Of a DNA stretch of 64,000 nucleotides, positions 17,195 to 25,096 are shown one piece after another. Where the stretch lies: the NCBI GenBank assembly GCA_900102115.1, contig FNAW01000003.1:124001-188000 (forward strand), written 5' to 3'. Made by a program: the position numbers and the translations under genes. The notes beneath the pieces were generated by a model that was not told the DNA's origin, searched no databases, and saw only the letters and a program-made list of their open reading frames with translations. Position 1 is the first letter of the stretch. Every line of letters starts with the position of its first letter. The stretch is from Blastococcus fimeti (GTDB lineage Bacteria > Actinomycetota > Actinomycetes > Mycobacteriales > Geodermatophilaceae).

Positions 17195-18873
17195 GCGACC
17201 ACCTGCTCGCCGGCTCCGGCCTGCACCGGCACGGTGTGGGTGCGGACGTGCCCGGTGCGGTCGAGCCGGTGGACCAGCCGCACCTGCCACTCCGGCCGGG
17301 TCCCGGGTGCGTCCAGCCGCCGGTGGCAGCCCCGGCTCTCGGGGCGGGCTAGGGCGGCGGAGGCGAGCAGCGTCGCGACGGTGTGCAGCCCGGTGGCCTC
17401 GAGCGCGGCCAGGTCGAGCGGTGCGGCGCTCCGGTCGACGGCGGCCAGCGTCCGGGTCAGATCGGAGAGGCCGTCGGCGTCCCGGAGCACGCCGGCGTGC
17501 CGGGTGGCCGCCGCCGTGATCACGCTGCGCGCGGACGGGGCCACCGCCTCGCCGTCCGGCGCCGGTGGCACGAACGGCACGAGCGGGGACAGGTCGACCG
17601 CGAGCAGCTCCGCGCAGCGGCGGGCCGCGACCAGCCCCTCGGTGATCGAGTTCGACGCCAGCCGGTTGGCGCCCTGGACGCCGGTGCACGCGACCTCGCC
17701 CACGGCGAACAGCCCGGGGACGGCGGTGCGCCCGTCCAGGTCGGCGAGCACGCCGCCGCACGCGTAGTGCGCTGCCGGTACGACCGGCACCGGCTCGCCG
17801 GCCAGGTCGAGGCCCGCGTCGCGGCACGCCTGCGCGATGCCGGGGAAGCGGCGTTCCAGGAACTCCGCCCCGAGGTGCCGGGCGTCGAGGAACACGTGGT
17901 CGGCGCCGGTCGCCCGGAGGTGGGCGGCGATGGTCGCCGAGACGACGTCCCGCGGCGCGAGGTCGGCCAGCGGGTGGGCACCGGCCATGATCCGGTTCCC
18001 GTCGGCGTCGACCAGGACCGCGCCCTCGCCGCGCACCGCCTCGGAGACCAGCGGCTGCTGCCCGGAGGCGCCGGCGCCGGTCCAGAGCGCGGTGGGGTGG
18101 AACTGCACCAGCTCGACGTCGGCGACCTCGGCGCCGGCGCGCAGGGCGAGGGCCAGCCCGTCGCCGGTGGCCCCCGCGGGGTTCGTGGTCGCGGTGAACA
18201 CCTGCCCGAAGCCGCCGGTGGCCAGCACGACGGCGCGGGCGCGCAGGTCGGTGACGTCGACCAGCGCGCCGCCGTCGGCGATCCGGGCGATCCGCAGCCC
18301 GGCCACCCGGCCGTCCGCGGCGCGCAGCGCGTCGAGGGCGACGGTGTGCTCGAGCACGGCGATGCCGCGGGCGCGCAGGGCGGCAGCCAGCGTCCGGGTG
18401 ACCTCGGCCCCGCTGGCGTCACCGCCGGCGTGCACGATCCGGTCGCGGCTGTGCCCGCCCTCGCGGGTGAGCGCCGGCCGGCCGTCGGCGGCGAGGTCCA
18501 GCCGCGCGCCGAGCTCCTGCAGCTGCGCGATCGCCCGCGGCGCCTCGGCGACGAGTGCGCGCACGGCGGATGCGTCGCAGAGCCCCGCGCCGGCGACGAG
18601 CGTGTCCTGGACGTGCAGCTCCGCCGCGTCGTCGTCACCCAGGACCGCGGCGAGCCCGCCCTGTGCCCACGGCGTGCTGCCCGCGCCCAGCTCGCCCTTG
18701 GTGACGACGGTGACCGCGCGCCCCGCCTCGGCCAGCGCGACGGCGGTCATCAGCCCGGCCGCGCCGCTGCCCACGACGACGACGTCGGTGACCTCCTCGC
18801 GCCCGGCGGCCGGGAGCGGCAGCGCGGCGACGACGGACGGCGCCAGGGTGGCGATGCCGTGCACCTCACTCAC
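17191..18873 (-). CDS. nadB: L-aspartate oxidase
   Basis: NadB oxidises L-aspartate to iminoaspartate using FAD, the first step of de novo NAD synthesis. The 560-residue protein has the FAD-binding [21 protein letters not shown], the succinate-dehydrogenase-family features [13 protein letters not shown] and [16 protein letters not shown], and [23 protein letters not shown] near residue 395. The C-terminal helical domain is present. A GTG start at 18873 lies 8 bases inside the end of nadA, so the genes are translationally coupled. Confidence 0.96.
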   Translation of the reverse strand: MSEVHGIATLAPSVVAALPLPAAGREEVTDVVVVGSGAAGLMTAVALAEAGRAVTVVTKGELGAGSTPWAQGGLAAVLGDDDAAELHVQDTLVAGAGLCDASAVRALVAEAPRAIAQLQELGARLDLAADGRPALTREGGHSRDRIVHAGGDASGAEVTRTLAAALRARGIAVLEHTVALDALRAADGRVAGLRIARIADGGALVDVTDLRARAVVLATGGFGQVFTATTNPAGATGDGLALALRAGAEVADVELVQFHPTALWTGAGASGQQPLVSEAVRGEGAVLVDADGNRIMAGAHPLADLAPRDVVSATIAAHLRATGADHVFLDARHLGAEFLERRFPGIAQACRDAGLDLAGEPVPVVPAAHYACGGVLADLDGRTAVPGLFAVGEVACTGVQGANRLASNSITEGLVAARRCAELLAVDLSPLVPFVPPAPDGEAVAPSARSVITAAATRHAGVLRDADGLSDLTRTLAAVDRSAAPLDLAALEATGLHTVATLLASAALARPESRGCHRRLDAPGTRPEWQVRLVHRLDRTGHVRTHTVPVQAGAGEQVVA

Positions 18874-19879
18874 CGACCGGCGACGGCGTGCCGATGGCGA
18901 CCATGGCCTCGACGGCGGCCCGGGCGCGGGCGGCGACCTGCGGGTCGACCGTCACCTCGTCGCGGCCCTCGCGGAGCGCGCGCAGCAGCTTCTCCGGCGT
19001 CGACATCTTCATGTACGGGCACGAGGCGCGGGAGTTGACCGGCTCGAACGACGTGGTCGGGTTCGCCTGGCGCAGCTGGTGCAGCATGCCGATCTCGGTG
19101 GCGACCAGGACGCGCTTCGCCGTCGTCCGGCGGGCCTCGTCGAGCATGCCGCCGGTGGAGAGGATGTGCACCCGCTCGGTGGGCAGCTGGCCGTCGGAGA
19201 CCATCCACAGCGCGCTGGTCGCGCAGCCGCACTCGGGGTGCACGAGCAGCTCGGCGTCGGGTGCGGCCTCGACGCTGGCGCGCAGGTCGGTGGGGGAGAT
19301 GCCGGCGTGCACGTGGCATTCGCCCATCCAGATGCGCATGTTCTGGCGGCCGGTGACCCGCTGCACGTGCGCGCCGAGGAACTGGTCGGGGAGGAAGAGG
19401 ATCTCGCGGTCGGCCGGGATCGACTCGACCACCTCGACGGCGTTGGACGAGGTGCAGCAGATGTCGGTCTCGCCCTTCACCTCGGCCGAGGTGTTGACGT
19501 AGGAGACGACGACGGCGCCCGGGTGCTCGGCCTTCCACGCGCGCAGCTGGTCGGCGGTGATCGTGTCGGCGAGCGAGCAGCCGGCGTTCGCGTCGGGCAC
19601 GAGGACGGTCTTCTCCGGCGCCAGGATCTTCGCCGTCTCGGCCATGAAGTGGACGCCCGCGAAGACGATCGTCGAGGCGTCGCTGGAGGCGGCGAGCCGG
19701 GAGAGGGCGAGCGAGTCGCCCACGTGGTCGGCGACGTCCTGGATCTCCGGGGCCTGGTAGTTGTGCGCCAGGACGACGGCGTCCTTCTCGCGGGCCAGCC
19801 GGCGGACCTCGTCGCGCCAGCTCTGCCACTGGTCGGGCGTCCAGGCGGCAGCGGTGGGGGCGGGCAACGTCGCGGTCAC
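18866..19879 (-). CDS. nadA: quinolinate synthase
   Basis: NadA condenses iminoaspartate with dihydroxyacetone phosphate to quinolinate using a [4Fe-4S] cluster. Three conserved cysteines are present, in [20 protein letters not shown] and [11 protein letters not shown] 19879 is chosen because a GGAGG lies five bases upstream, giving 337 residues; an ATG at 19891 would add four. It is the first gene of the nad operon and divergent from nrtR, with the candidate operator in the 73 bases between them. Confidence 0.95.
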   Translation of the reverse strand: MTATLPAPTAAAWTPDQWQSWRDEVRRLAREKDAVVLAHNYQAPEIQDVADHVGDSLALSRLAASSDASTIVFAGVHFMAETAKILAPEKTVLVPDANAGCSLADTITADQLRAWKAEHPGAVVVSYVNTSAEVKGETDICCTSSNAVEVVESIPADREILFLPDQFLGAHVQRVTGRQNMRIWMGECHVHAGISPTDLRASVEAAPDAELLVHPECGCATSALWMVSDGQLPTERVHILSTGGMLDEARRTTAKRVLVATEIGMLHQLRQANPTTSFEPVNSRASCPYMKMSTPEKLLRALREGRDEVTVDPQVAARARAAVEAMVAIGTPSPVGE

Positions 19880-19899
19880 GGGGACCTCCATGCGGGCTA

Positions 19900-19924
19900 G
19901 GTTTCTGACTATCAGGCGAAAACC
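19900..19924. promoter_or_regulatory. candidate NrtR operator between nadA and nrtR
   Basis: The A+T-richer intergenic stretch holds an imperfect palindrome: GGTTT at 19900-19904 mirrors AAACC at 19920-19924, and an inner perfect repeat CTGA-CTA-TCAG lies at 19905-19915. NrtR regulators bind palindromes upstream of NAD genes and their own gene, and this is the only dyad in the divergent region. Assignment rests on position and symmetry. Confidence 0.5.
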
Positions 19925-19938
19925 TCGGAGCAAGACCC

Positions 19939-19944
19939 TAGCAT
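19939..19944 (+). promoter_or_regulatory. -10 element of nrtR (leaderless layout)
   Basis: TAGCAT matches the actinobacterial -10 consensus and ends 8 bases before the nrtR ATG, so transcription would begin at or next to the start codon. No clear -35 is seen. No ribosome-binding site precedes the ATG, which agrees with a leaderless mRNA. Confidence 0.5.
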
Positions 19945-19952
19945 TCCCGGGC

Positions 19953-20681
19953 ATGGGATCGGTGTGGTCGTCCGCGGAGCGCCCGGCCTATCCGCACCAG
20001 GCGCTGGCGGTGGTGCTGCAGGTCCGCGACCGGAGGCTGCACGCGATGCTCTGGCAGCGGCCCAACGAGCCGTTCGCCGGCGCGTGGGCGCTGCCCGGTG
20101 GGCCGCTGCCGGCGGAGGAGACCCTCGGCGCCTCGGTGGCACGGCAGCTGGCCGCCAAGGTGGAGGTCGAGGTGCTGGGCCATCTCGAGCAGCTGGAGAC
20201 CCGCAGCGATCCCGGCCGCGATCCCCGCGGCCGGACGGTGGCGACGGCGTACCTGGGGCTGATCCCCTCGCACCTGGACCCGGCGCTGCCCGGCGACACC
20301 GCCTGGCACCCGGTCGACGCCCTGCCGGCGACGGCGTTCGACCACGGCTCGATCGTCCGGTCGGCGCTGCACCGGCTGCGGTCGAAGCTCTCGTACACCA
20401 ACGTCGGGTTCGCGCTGGCCCCGCCGGAGTTCACCGTCGCCGAGCTGCGGGAGGTCTACGTCGCCGCCCTGGGCTACGACGTGACCGCGACCAACCTGCA
20501 GCGGGTGCTGCTGCGCCGTGGGGTGCTGGAGCCCACGGGGGAGCAGTCGCCGCCTGGCCGGTCGGGTGGCCGACCGGCGGCGCTCTACCGCTTCGTGACG
20601 CCGGAGCTGTCGGTCACCGATCCCTTCGCGGTCTTCCGCCCGCCGTCGCAGAAGCCGGGAGGCGGCGACGACGGCGGGTGA
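19953..20681 (+). CDS. nrtR: NrtR-type Nudix-related transcriptional regulator of NAD synthesis
   Basis: The 242-residue protein has an N-terminal Nudix-like domain (about residues 12-150) and a C-terminal winged HTH ([37 protein letters not shown]). The Nudix box is degenerate ([11 protein letters not shown] where catalytic enzymes have REL.EE), so it should bind an ADP-ribose-type ligand rather than hydrolyse it, as known NrtR repressors do. Its position divergent from nadABC supports control of NAD synthesis: repressing nadABC until ADP-ribose or a related metabolite releases it from DNA. Confidence 0.88.
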   Translation: MGSVWSSAERPAYPHQALAVVLQVRDRRLHAMLWQRPNEPFAGAWALPGGPLPAEETLGASVARQLAAKVEVEVLGHLEQLETRSDPGRDPRGRTVATAYLGLIPSHLDPALPGDTAWHPVDALPATAFDHGSIVRSALHRLRSKLSYTNVGFALAPPEFTVAELREVYVAALGYDVTATNLQRVLLRRGVLEPTGEQSPPGRSGGRPAALYRFVTPELSVTDPFAVFRPPSQKPGGGDDGG

Positions 20682-20714
20682 CGAGGACGGGCCGTGGTCC
20701 CGATCGTGCGTCGG

Positions 20715-20738
20715 GATGATCACGAACGAGTGATCATC
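20715..20738. repeat. 24-bp inverted repeat upstream of the DUF6131 gene
   Basis: GATGATCAC and GTGATCATC form a perfect 9-bp inverted repeat with the spacer GAACGA. It lies 33 bases after nrtR and 76 bases before the small membrane protein gene. It could be an operator for the latter, or the transcription stop of nrtR. Its A+T-rich arms and missing T tract favour a protein-binding site. Confidence 0.5.
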
Positions 20739-20814
20739 GGAGCGTCGGGGTGTCGCGGGCGCGGTCGTGGCTACCGTCCGGCCCGACCCAGTTCAGCTCT
20801 GGACGGAGATCTGC

Positions 20815-20970
20815 ATGCTCATTCTCGGCTTGATCCTGCTCCTGATCGGCATCTTCGCCAGCATCCCGATCCTCACCACGATCGGGATCGTCCTGCTCGT
20901 CGTGGGCGCGGTCCTCTACGTGCTCGGCGCGACCGGGCGCGCGGTCGGAGGACGAAAAGTCTGGTACTGA
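20815..20970 (+). CDS. DUF6131 family small membrane protein
   Basis: This is a 51-residue protein made of two short hydrophobic helices (MLILGLILLLIGIF and IGIVLLVVGAVLYVLG) and a charged Gly/Arg C-terminus ending KVWY. The layout matches the actinobacterial DUF6131 family, which has no known function. ATG 20815 has a GGAG ribosome-binding site. A strong hairpin follows the gene. It is a monocistronic unit and may respond to whatever binds the inverted repeat upstream. Confidence 0.75.
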   Translation: MLILGLILLLIGIFASIPILTTIGIVLLVVGAVLYVLGATGRAVGGRKVWY

Positions 20971-21028
20971 CCGCCTCTGCGACGTCGGCCTCCTGGCGGG
21001 GCGGAGTCGAACGGGACGGTGAACCGAC

Positions 21029-21061
21029 GAGCCCCCGGCCGCATCGCGCGGTCGGGGGCTC
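21029..21061. terminator. bidirectional hairpin terminator
   Basis: GAGCCCCCGGCCGC and GCGGTCGGGGGCTC form a 14-bp stem with one G.T pair and the loop ATCGC. It lies between the convergent DUF6131 and transglycosylase genes and can serve both strands. Confidence 0.8.
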
Positions 21062-21090
21062 GTCGTCGTCGGGGTCGGCCCGCCCGGAGG

Positions 21091-22425
21091 TCAGGGGCAG
21101 ACGGGCAGGCTGGGGATCAGCTTCACGCCGAGCGGGCCCAGCAGGCTGCAGGTGACGCCGGGAACCAGCTCGACGACCGGCGGCGGCGGAGGCAGCGACG
21201 GCGCGGGCAGGCTCGGCGCCGGGAGCGGAGCGGGCAGCGGGAGCGGCAGCGCGGGCGCCGGAGCGGCGGGGGCCACCGGAGCCGGAGCCGGCGCCGCGGG
21301 GCCCGGTGCAGGTGCGGGCGCGGGAGCCGGTGCTCCGCCGCTGCCTGGCGCCGGTGCGGCACCGGTCCCGCCGCCGCCCGCCGGCGCCGGCGCGGTGGTG
21401 CCTCCGCCGGACTGCGCCGGTGCGGCCGGTTGGTCGGCGGGGGCACCGCCCGGGGGCGCCGCGGGGCTGCCGCCCGGGAGAACCGTGTCACCGGACGCCG
21501 GGGTGGTGTCCCGGACACCGAGCGCGGGTCCGGGTGCGGCCGGCGAGCGGAAGCTCCCCGACGGCGGCGGCACGGGGCTGCTGGTGTCGCCGCTCAGCGG
21601 CAGCGAGTCGACCGGGACACCGGTCGCGTAGGACCGGGCGAGCGCCAGCACCTGGGCGACGTACTCGTCGGAGTGGTTGTAGGCGAAGACCGCCCTGCGC
21701 TGGCCCGCGTCGGTGCGCAGGTCGCCCCCGGCGGTGCAGAGGTAGTTGGCGGAACCCAGGCTCGCGTCGTCGATGTCGAAGGGATCGGTCGTGCCGCTCC
21801 CGTCGGCGTCGACGGCGTAGGAGCGCCAGGTCGTCGGGATGAACTGCATCGGTCCGACGGCGCGGTCGTACTGGCTGTCGTGGTCGAAGACGCCGTCGTC
21901 GGAGTCGGAGATGAAGGCGAACTGCACGCCGTCGAGGGCGGGTCCGCGGATCTCAGGGGTCGAGGTGCCGTCCGGGTTGAGGACGGCCCCGCCGTAGCGC
22001 CCGTGGTTGGACTCGACCCGGCCGATGGCGGCCAGCAGCGACCAGTCGATGCCGCAGGCGGGCTTCGAGGCGTTCATCCGGGTCGCGGCGACGCGGTAGG
22101 CGTTCAGCGCCACGTTCGGGATGCCGTTCTCGGCCAGCCCGGTGATCACCGCGGGCGTGGCCGGCTGGGGCCGGGGGACCGCGGCCGGCAGCGGCGGCAG
22201 GGTGATCGCGCCGTCGGGGGCGCCTCGCGACAGCGGTGAGCTCTCGGGCTGCGCCGTGCTGGTCCCGGCGTCGGCCTCCTGCAGCCCGCCGCCGTTCCCG
22301 GTCGAGGTGCTCACCCCGCTGAAGAGCCCGGCGCTGCCGATCACCGCCGCGGCGAGCAGCAGTGCCCGGTGCGGCCTGTTCCCGGCCGTCCGTGCGGTGC
22401 TGCGCGTGCGTGTGGACTTCCGCAT
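21091..22425 (-). CDS. secreted lytic transglycosylase (MltB/SLT type) with Pro/Ala-rich tail
   Basis: The 444-residue protein has a basic N-terminus and a hydrophobic segment (ALLLAAAVIGSAGLFSG, residues 20-36) that serves as signal peptide or anchor. The catalytic domain spans about 95-270: Glu in AAIGRVESNHG, then AVGPMQFIPTTWRSYAVDADG and AVFAYNHSDEYVAQVLALA. Such enzymes cleave the glycan of peptidoglycan. The last 170 residues are a low-complexity Pro/Ala/Gly region that may cross the cell wall, followed by a short end with two cysteines (GVTCSLLG...LPVCP). It lies between a terminator and the flagellin gene; a wall-opening role for the flagellum is possible but unproven. Confidence 0.88.
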   Translation of the reverse strand: MRKSTRTRSTARTAGNRPHRALLLAAAVIGSAGLFSGVSTSTGNGGGLQEADAGTSTAQPESSPLSRGAPDGAITLPPLPAAVPRPQPATPAVITGLAENGIPNVALNAYRVAATRMNASKPACGIDWSLLAAIGRVESNHGRYGGAVLNPDGTSTPEIRGPALDGVQFAFISDSDDGVFDHDSQYDRAVGPMQFIPTTWRSYAVDADGSGTTDPFDIDDASLGSANYLCTAGGDLRTDAGQRRAVFAYNHSDEYVAQVLALARSYATGVPVDSLPLSGDTSSPVPPPSGSFRSPAAPGPALGVRDTTPASGDTVLPGGSPAAPPGGAPADQPAAPAQSGGGTTAPAPAGGGGTGAAPAPGSGGAPAPAPAPAPGPAAPAPAPVAPAAPAPALPLPLPAPLPAPSLPAPSLPPPPPVVELVPGVTCSLLGPLGVKLIPSLPVCP

Positions 22426-22518
22426 CCGTCGCTCCTGTGGAGGTCCGAGCCTGTCCCCGTGGCCGAGCCCGGTTACCCGTGACGCGTGGTCCTAATCACA
22501 CGACCTCCCACCCACGGC

Positions 22519-24090
22519 TCAGCCCTGCAGGAGTCGCACGACGTTCTGCGTGGACTGGTTGGCCTGCGACAGCATCGCGACGCCGGCCTGCCGCAGGACG
22601 TCGCTCCTCGTGAAGGCCACCATCTCGTGGGCCATGTCCGCGTCCCGGATCCGGGACAGGGCGGCAGCGGCGTTCTCGTTGGCCACGCTGCGGGCGGCGA
22701 TGGTGTGCTCCAGCCGGTTCTGGAGTGCACCCAGGTCGGCCCGGCGGGACGAGACGATGTCGAGCGCGTCGTCGATCATCGAGATCATGTCCCGCCCCAG
22801 CCCGAAGGTCGGGCCGGCGACCGCCAGCTGCTCCGGTGTGGCGTCGTCGGCGGGAAGGGGACCGCGGAAGTACAGCAACCGGCCGTGGTCGACGTACTCG
22901 TCCTCGCTGAACGTGACGAGCCGGCCCTCCACGAAGGCGGGGTCCTCGGTGGTGATCCCCGCGGCCCGCGCGGCGGCGTTGAGCTGGCCCAGCGCCTCCG
23001 CGCCGCTGACGACGCCGTCGCCGTCGGCGTCGGTGTAGACGACGGAGCCGAGCTCCAGGTGGCTGCCGTTGCCCGTGACGCGCCCCCGGAGCGAGGGCAG
23101 GTCCTCCAGCGACGTGGCGGGGAACGTGAGCAGCCCGCGCTGCGGCGGGATCGAGGTGCTCGCGGGCTTGAGTTCCACGAGGGTCGGGTCGCTGTACCCG
23201 GGGCTGAGGGCGGCCAGCTCCGCGTCCGTCGCGTCGGACGCGGGTTCGAGACCGCGGAAGATCAGGTCGTCGCCGTCGCTCACGAAGGGCTCGGGCCGGT
23301 GGGTGAACCCGGCCGCGGCGGCGGCTGCGTTGAGCTGGACGACCTGCTCGTCGACGGCGATGGTGCCGTCGCCGTCGGCGTCGGCGTAGACCACGGTGGA
23401 GAGGTCGAGGGACCGGCCGTCGTAGGTGAGCGTCCCGCCGAGCGCGCCGAGGTTCCCGGCCGCGCTGGCGCCGAGGAAGGCGACCTGCCCGGGCTGGATG
23501 CGGTCGACCCGGCCCTGCGGTGGGTAGGTGCGCAGGGCGCCAGGGTCGGTGGTGGCGGCGACGTTCACGCCGTCGACGCCGAGGCCCCGGGCGCTCGTGC
23601 TGCCGTCCAGCGACACCGTCAGGACGTCGCCGGGCTTGGGCCCGATCTGGATCGTGCCGCCGTAGCTGCCGTCGAGCAGGGGTCTGCCGGTGAAGGTGGT
23701 GACCTCGGCGATGCGCGTCAGCTGGCCCTTGAGCTGGTCCAGCTCCTTCTGGATGGCGGCCTGGGCGTCCCCGCCGACGACCCCGTCGTTGGCGGCCTGG
23801 ACGGCGAGGTCGCGCATGCGCTGGAGGACCGCGGTCGTCTCGGACAGCGCGCCGTCGGCGACCTGGACGAGGCCGACGGCGTCCCAGCTGTTGCGGACCG
23901 CCTGGACGCCGCCACCGGCCAGCGAGCGCAGCCCCTCGGCGATGGCCAGTCCGGCGGCGTCGTCCGCCGCCCGGTTGATCCGCAGGCCCGAGGCCAGGCG
24001 CTCCAGCGACCTGTCCATCCGGGTGCTGGTGATCGACAGGTGCCGGTGGGCGGTCGTCCCCGCGAGGCCGGAGTTGACGCGTAGCCCCAC
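22519..24090 (-). CDS. flagellin with two EF-hand-like calcium-binding loops
   Basis: The 523-residue protein has typical flagellin ends: N-terminal VGLRVNSG...SLERLASGLRINRAADDAAGLAIAEGLRS and C-terminal NRLEHTIAARSVANENAAAALSRIRDADMAHEMVAFTRSDVLRQAGVAMLSQANQSTQNVVRLLQG (given here in part). The variable middle contains a roughly 110-residue sequence repeated twice. Each copy carries a canonical 12-residue EF-hand loop, DADGDGTIAVDE near residues 236-247 and DADGDGVVSGAE near 353-364. Both have all ligand positions (D1, D3, D5, G6, E12). GTG 24090 follows a GAGGAG. No other flagellar genes are in the window. Calcium binding by the filament surface is inference from these loops. Confidence 0.9.
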   Translation of the reverse strand: MGLRVNSGLAGTTAHRHLSITSTRMDRSLERLASGLRINRAADDAAGLAIAEGLRSLAGGGVQAVRNSWDAVGLVQVADGALSETTAVLQRMRDLAVQAANDGVVGGDAQAAIQKELDQLKGQLTRIAEVTTFTGRPLLDGSYGGTIQIGPKPGDVLTVSLDGSTSARGLGVDGVNVAATTDPGALRTYPPQGRVDRIQPGQVAFLGASAAGNLGALGGTLTYDGRSLDLSTVVYADADGDGTIAVDEQVVQLNAAAAAAGFTHRPEPFVSDGDDLIFRGLEPASDATDAELAALSPGYSDPTLVELKPASTSIPPQRGLLTFPATSLEDLPSLRGRVTGNGSHLELGSVVYTDADGDGVVSGAEALGQLNAAARAAGITTEDPAFVEGRLVTFSEDEYVDHGRLLYFRGPLPADDATPEQLAVAGPTFGLGRDMISMIDDALDIVSSRRADLGALQNRLEHTIAARSVANENAAAALSRIRDADMAHEMVAFTRSDVLRQAGVAMLSQANQSTQNVVRLLQG

Positions 24091-24206
24091 AACGCTCCTC
24101 GTGGACGGGTGGACGGACGTGCTCGCGTACGCGCCGATGTACCAGCGGTAACGGCCGTATCCGGTCGGAGTTGAGTCGAGCTCCGCGTTCGGGACGTCCG
24201 GGTCGG

Positions 24207-24279
24207 CGCGCCCGGCAGGATTCGAACCTGCGACCGTCGGATTAGAAGTCCGGTGCTCTATCCGCTGAGCTACGGGCGC
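24207..24279 (-). tRNA. tRNA-Arg (anticodon TCT)
   Basis: A 73-nt cloverleaf on the minus strand starts GCGCCCGTAGCTCAG and ends with the matching CGGGCGC and a G discriminator. The anticodon loop CTTCTAA gives TCT, which reads AGA/AGG. The T arm GGTTCGAATCC is standard. CCA is not encoded. Confidence 0.96.
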
Positions 24280-24467
24280 TCGGTCGCCGATCATCGCATC
24301 GCCCCGCGTCGCCCCGTCCGGGACGCGGCCGTGGTGTCGTCCACAGGGGTGGGGTGCGTCCACAGATCCGCCGGGACGGGCCCGCCGCCGTGCCGCACAC
24401 CCCAGGGTCGGAGCAGGCCGGCACCGCGTCGGCCGCGCCGTCCGGCGCAGCAGACCCGAGGAGCACC

Positions 24468-24995
24468 GTGAGCGCCACCGAGATCACCGTCATCGGCAAC
24501 GTCGTCACCTCACCCGCCCGCAAGCGCACGCAGAACGGGAGCGTCACCAACTTCCGCGTCGCCTCGACCGAGCGCAGGTTCGACAGCGCGACCCAGGACT
24601 GGACCGACGGGAACACCTTCTTCGTCGACGTCGAGTGCTGGGGCGAGCTGGGCGGCAACGTCGCGCACAGCGTCAGCAAGGGCGACCCGGTCGTCGTCCG
24701 GGGCACGATCCGCACCGACGAGTGGGAGTCCGAGCAGGGCCGCCGCAGCAGGACCCAGATCCGGGCCGAGGCCGTGGGCCCCAACCTGGCGCGGGGGGTC
24801 ACGGACTTCCGGCGGACGGCGCGGCCCGCCGGCACCGTGGACCGGGCGACCGGGGAGGTCCTCGACGACGGCGCGGCCGGGCACGTCCCGGACTCGCCCG
24901 AGGAGCTGACGCGGGGCCGGGACTACGAGGACGCCGACGGGGCGTTGGACTCCGTGGACGCCGACGACCTCACCGCGCAGCCCGCGCACGCCTAG
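24468..24995 (+). CDS. ssb: single-stranded DNA-binding protein
   Basis: The 175-residue protein has an N-terminal OB fold: EITVIGNVVTSPARKRTQNGSVTNFRVASTER, FFVDVECWGELGGNVAHSVSKGDPVVVRGTI and ...RRSRTQIRAEAVGPNLARG. The C-terminal 60 residues are acidic but end in AQPAHA rather than the DDDIPF-like tip of the main replication SSB. It is therefore likely the secondary actinobacterial SSB used in recombination or competence. GTG 24468 has GAGGAG just upstream. Confidence 0.85.
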   Translation: MSATEITVIGNVVTSPARKRTQNGSVTNFRVASTERRFDSATQDWTDGNTFFVDVECWGELGGNVAHSVSKGDPVVVRGTIRTDEWESEQGRRSRTQIRAEAVGPNLARGVTDFRRTARPAGTVDRATGEVLDDGAAGHVPDSPEELTRGRDYEDADGALDSVDADDLTAQPAHA

Positions 24996-25096
24996 TTGCC
25001 CCGGGCTGGGAGGATCGGAGGTGAGAACGCATGGGGGCGGGGCCGGGAACGCCGGCCCGCCCCCGCTCGCGAGACGACGGAAGGCTCCGAAGCCCA

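Noticed and set aside
21150..21600. possible tandem repeat array or CRISPR-like region
   Set aside because: It is the Pro/Ala/Gly-coding low-complexity tail of the transglycosylase with irregular units and no spacers.
23069..23389. plus-strand 106-residue frame inside the flagellin gene
   Set aside because: No ribosome-binding site or similarity; the opposite strand has continuous flagellin coding.
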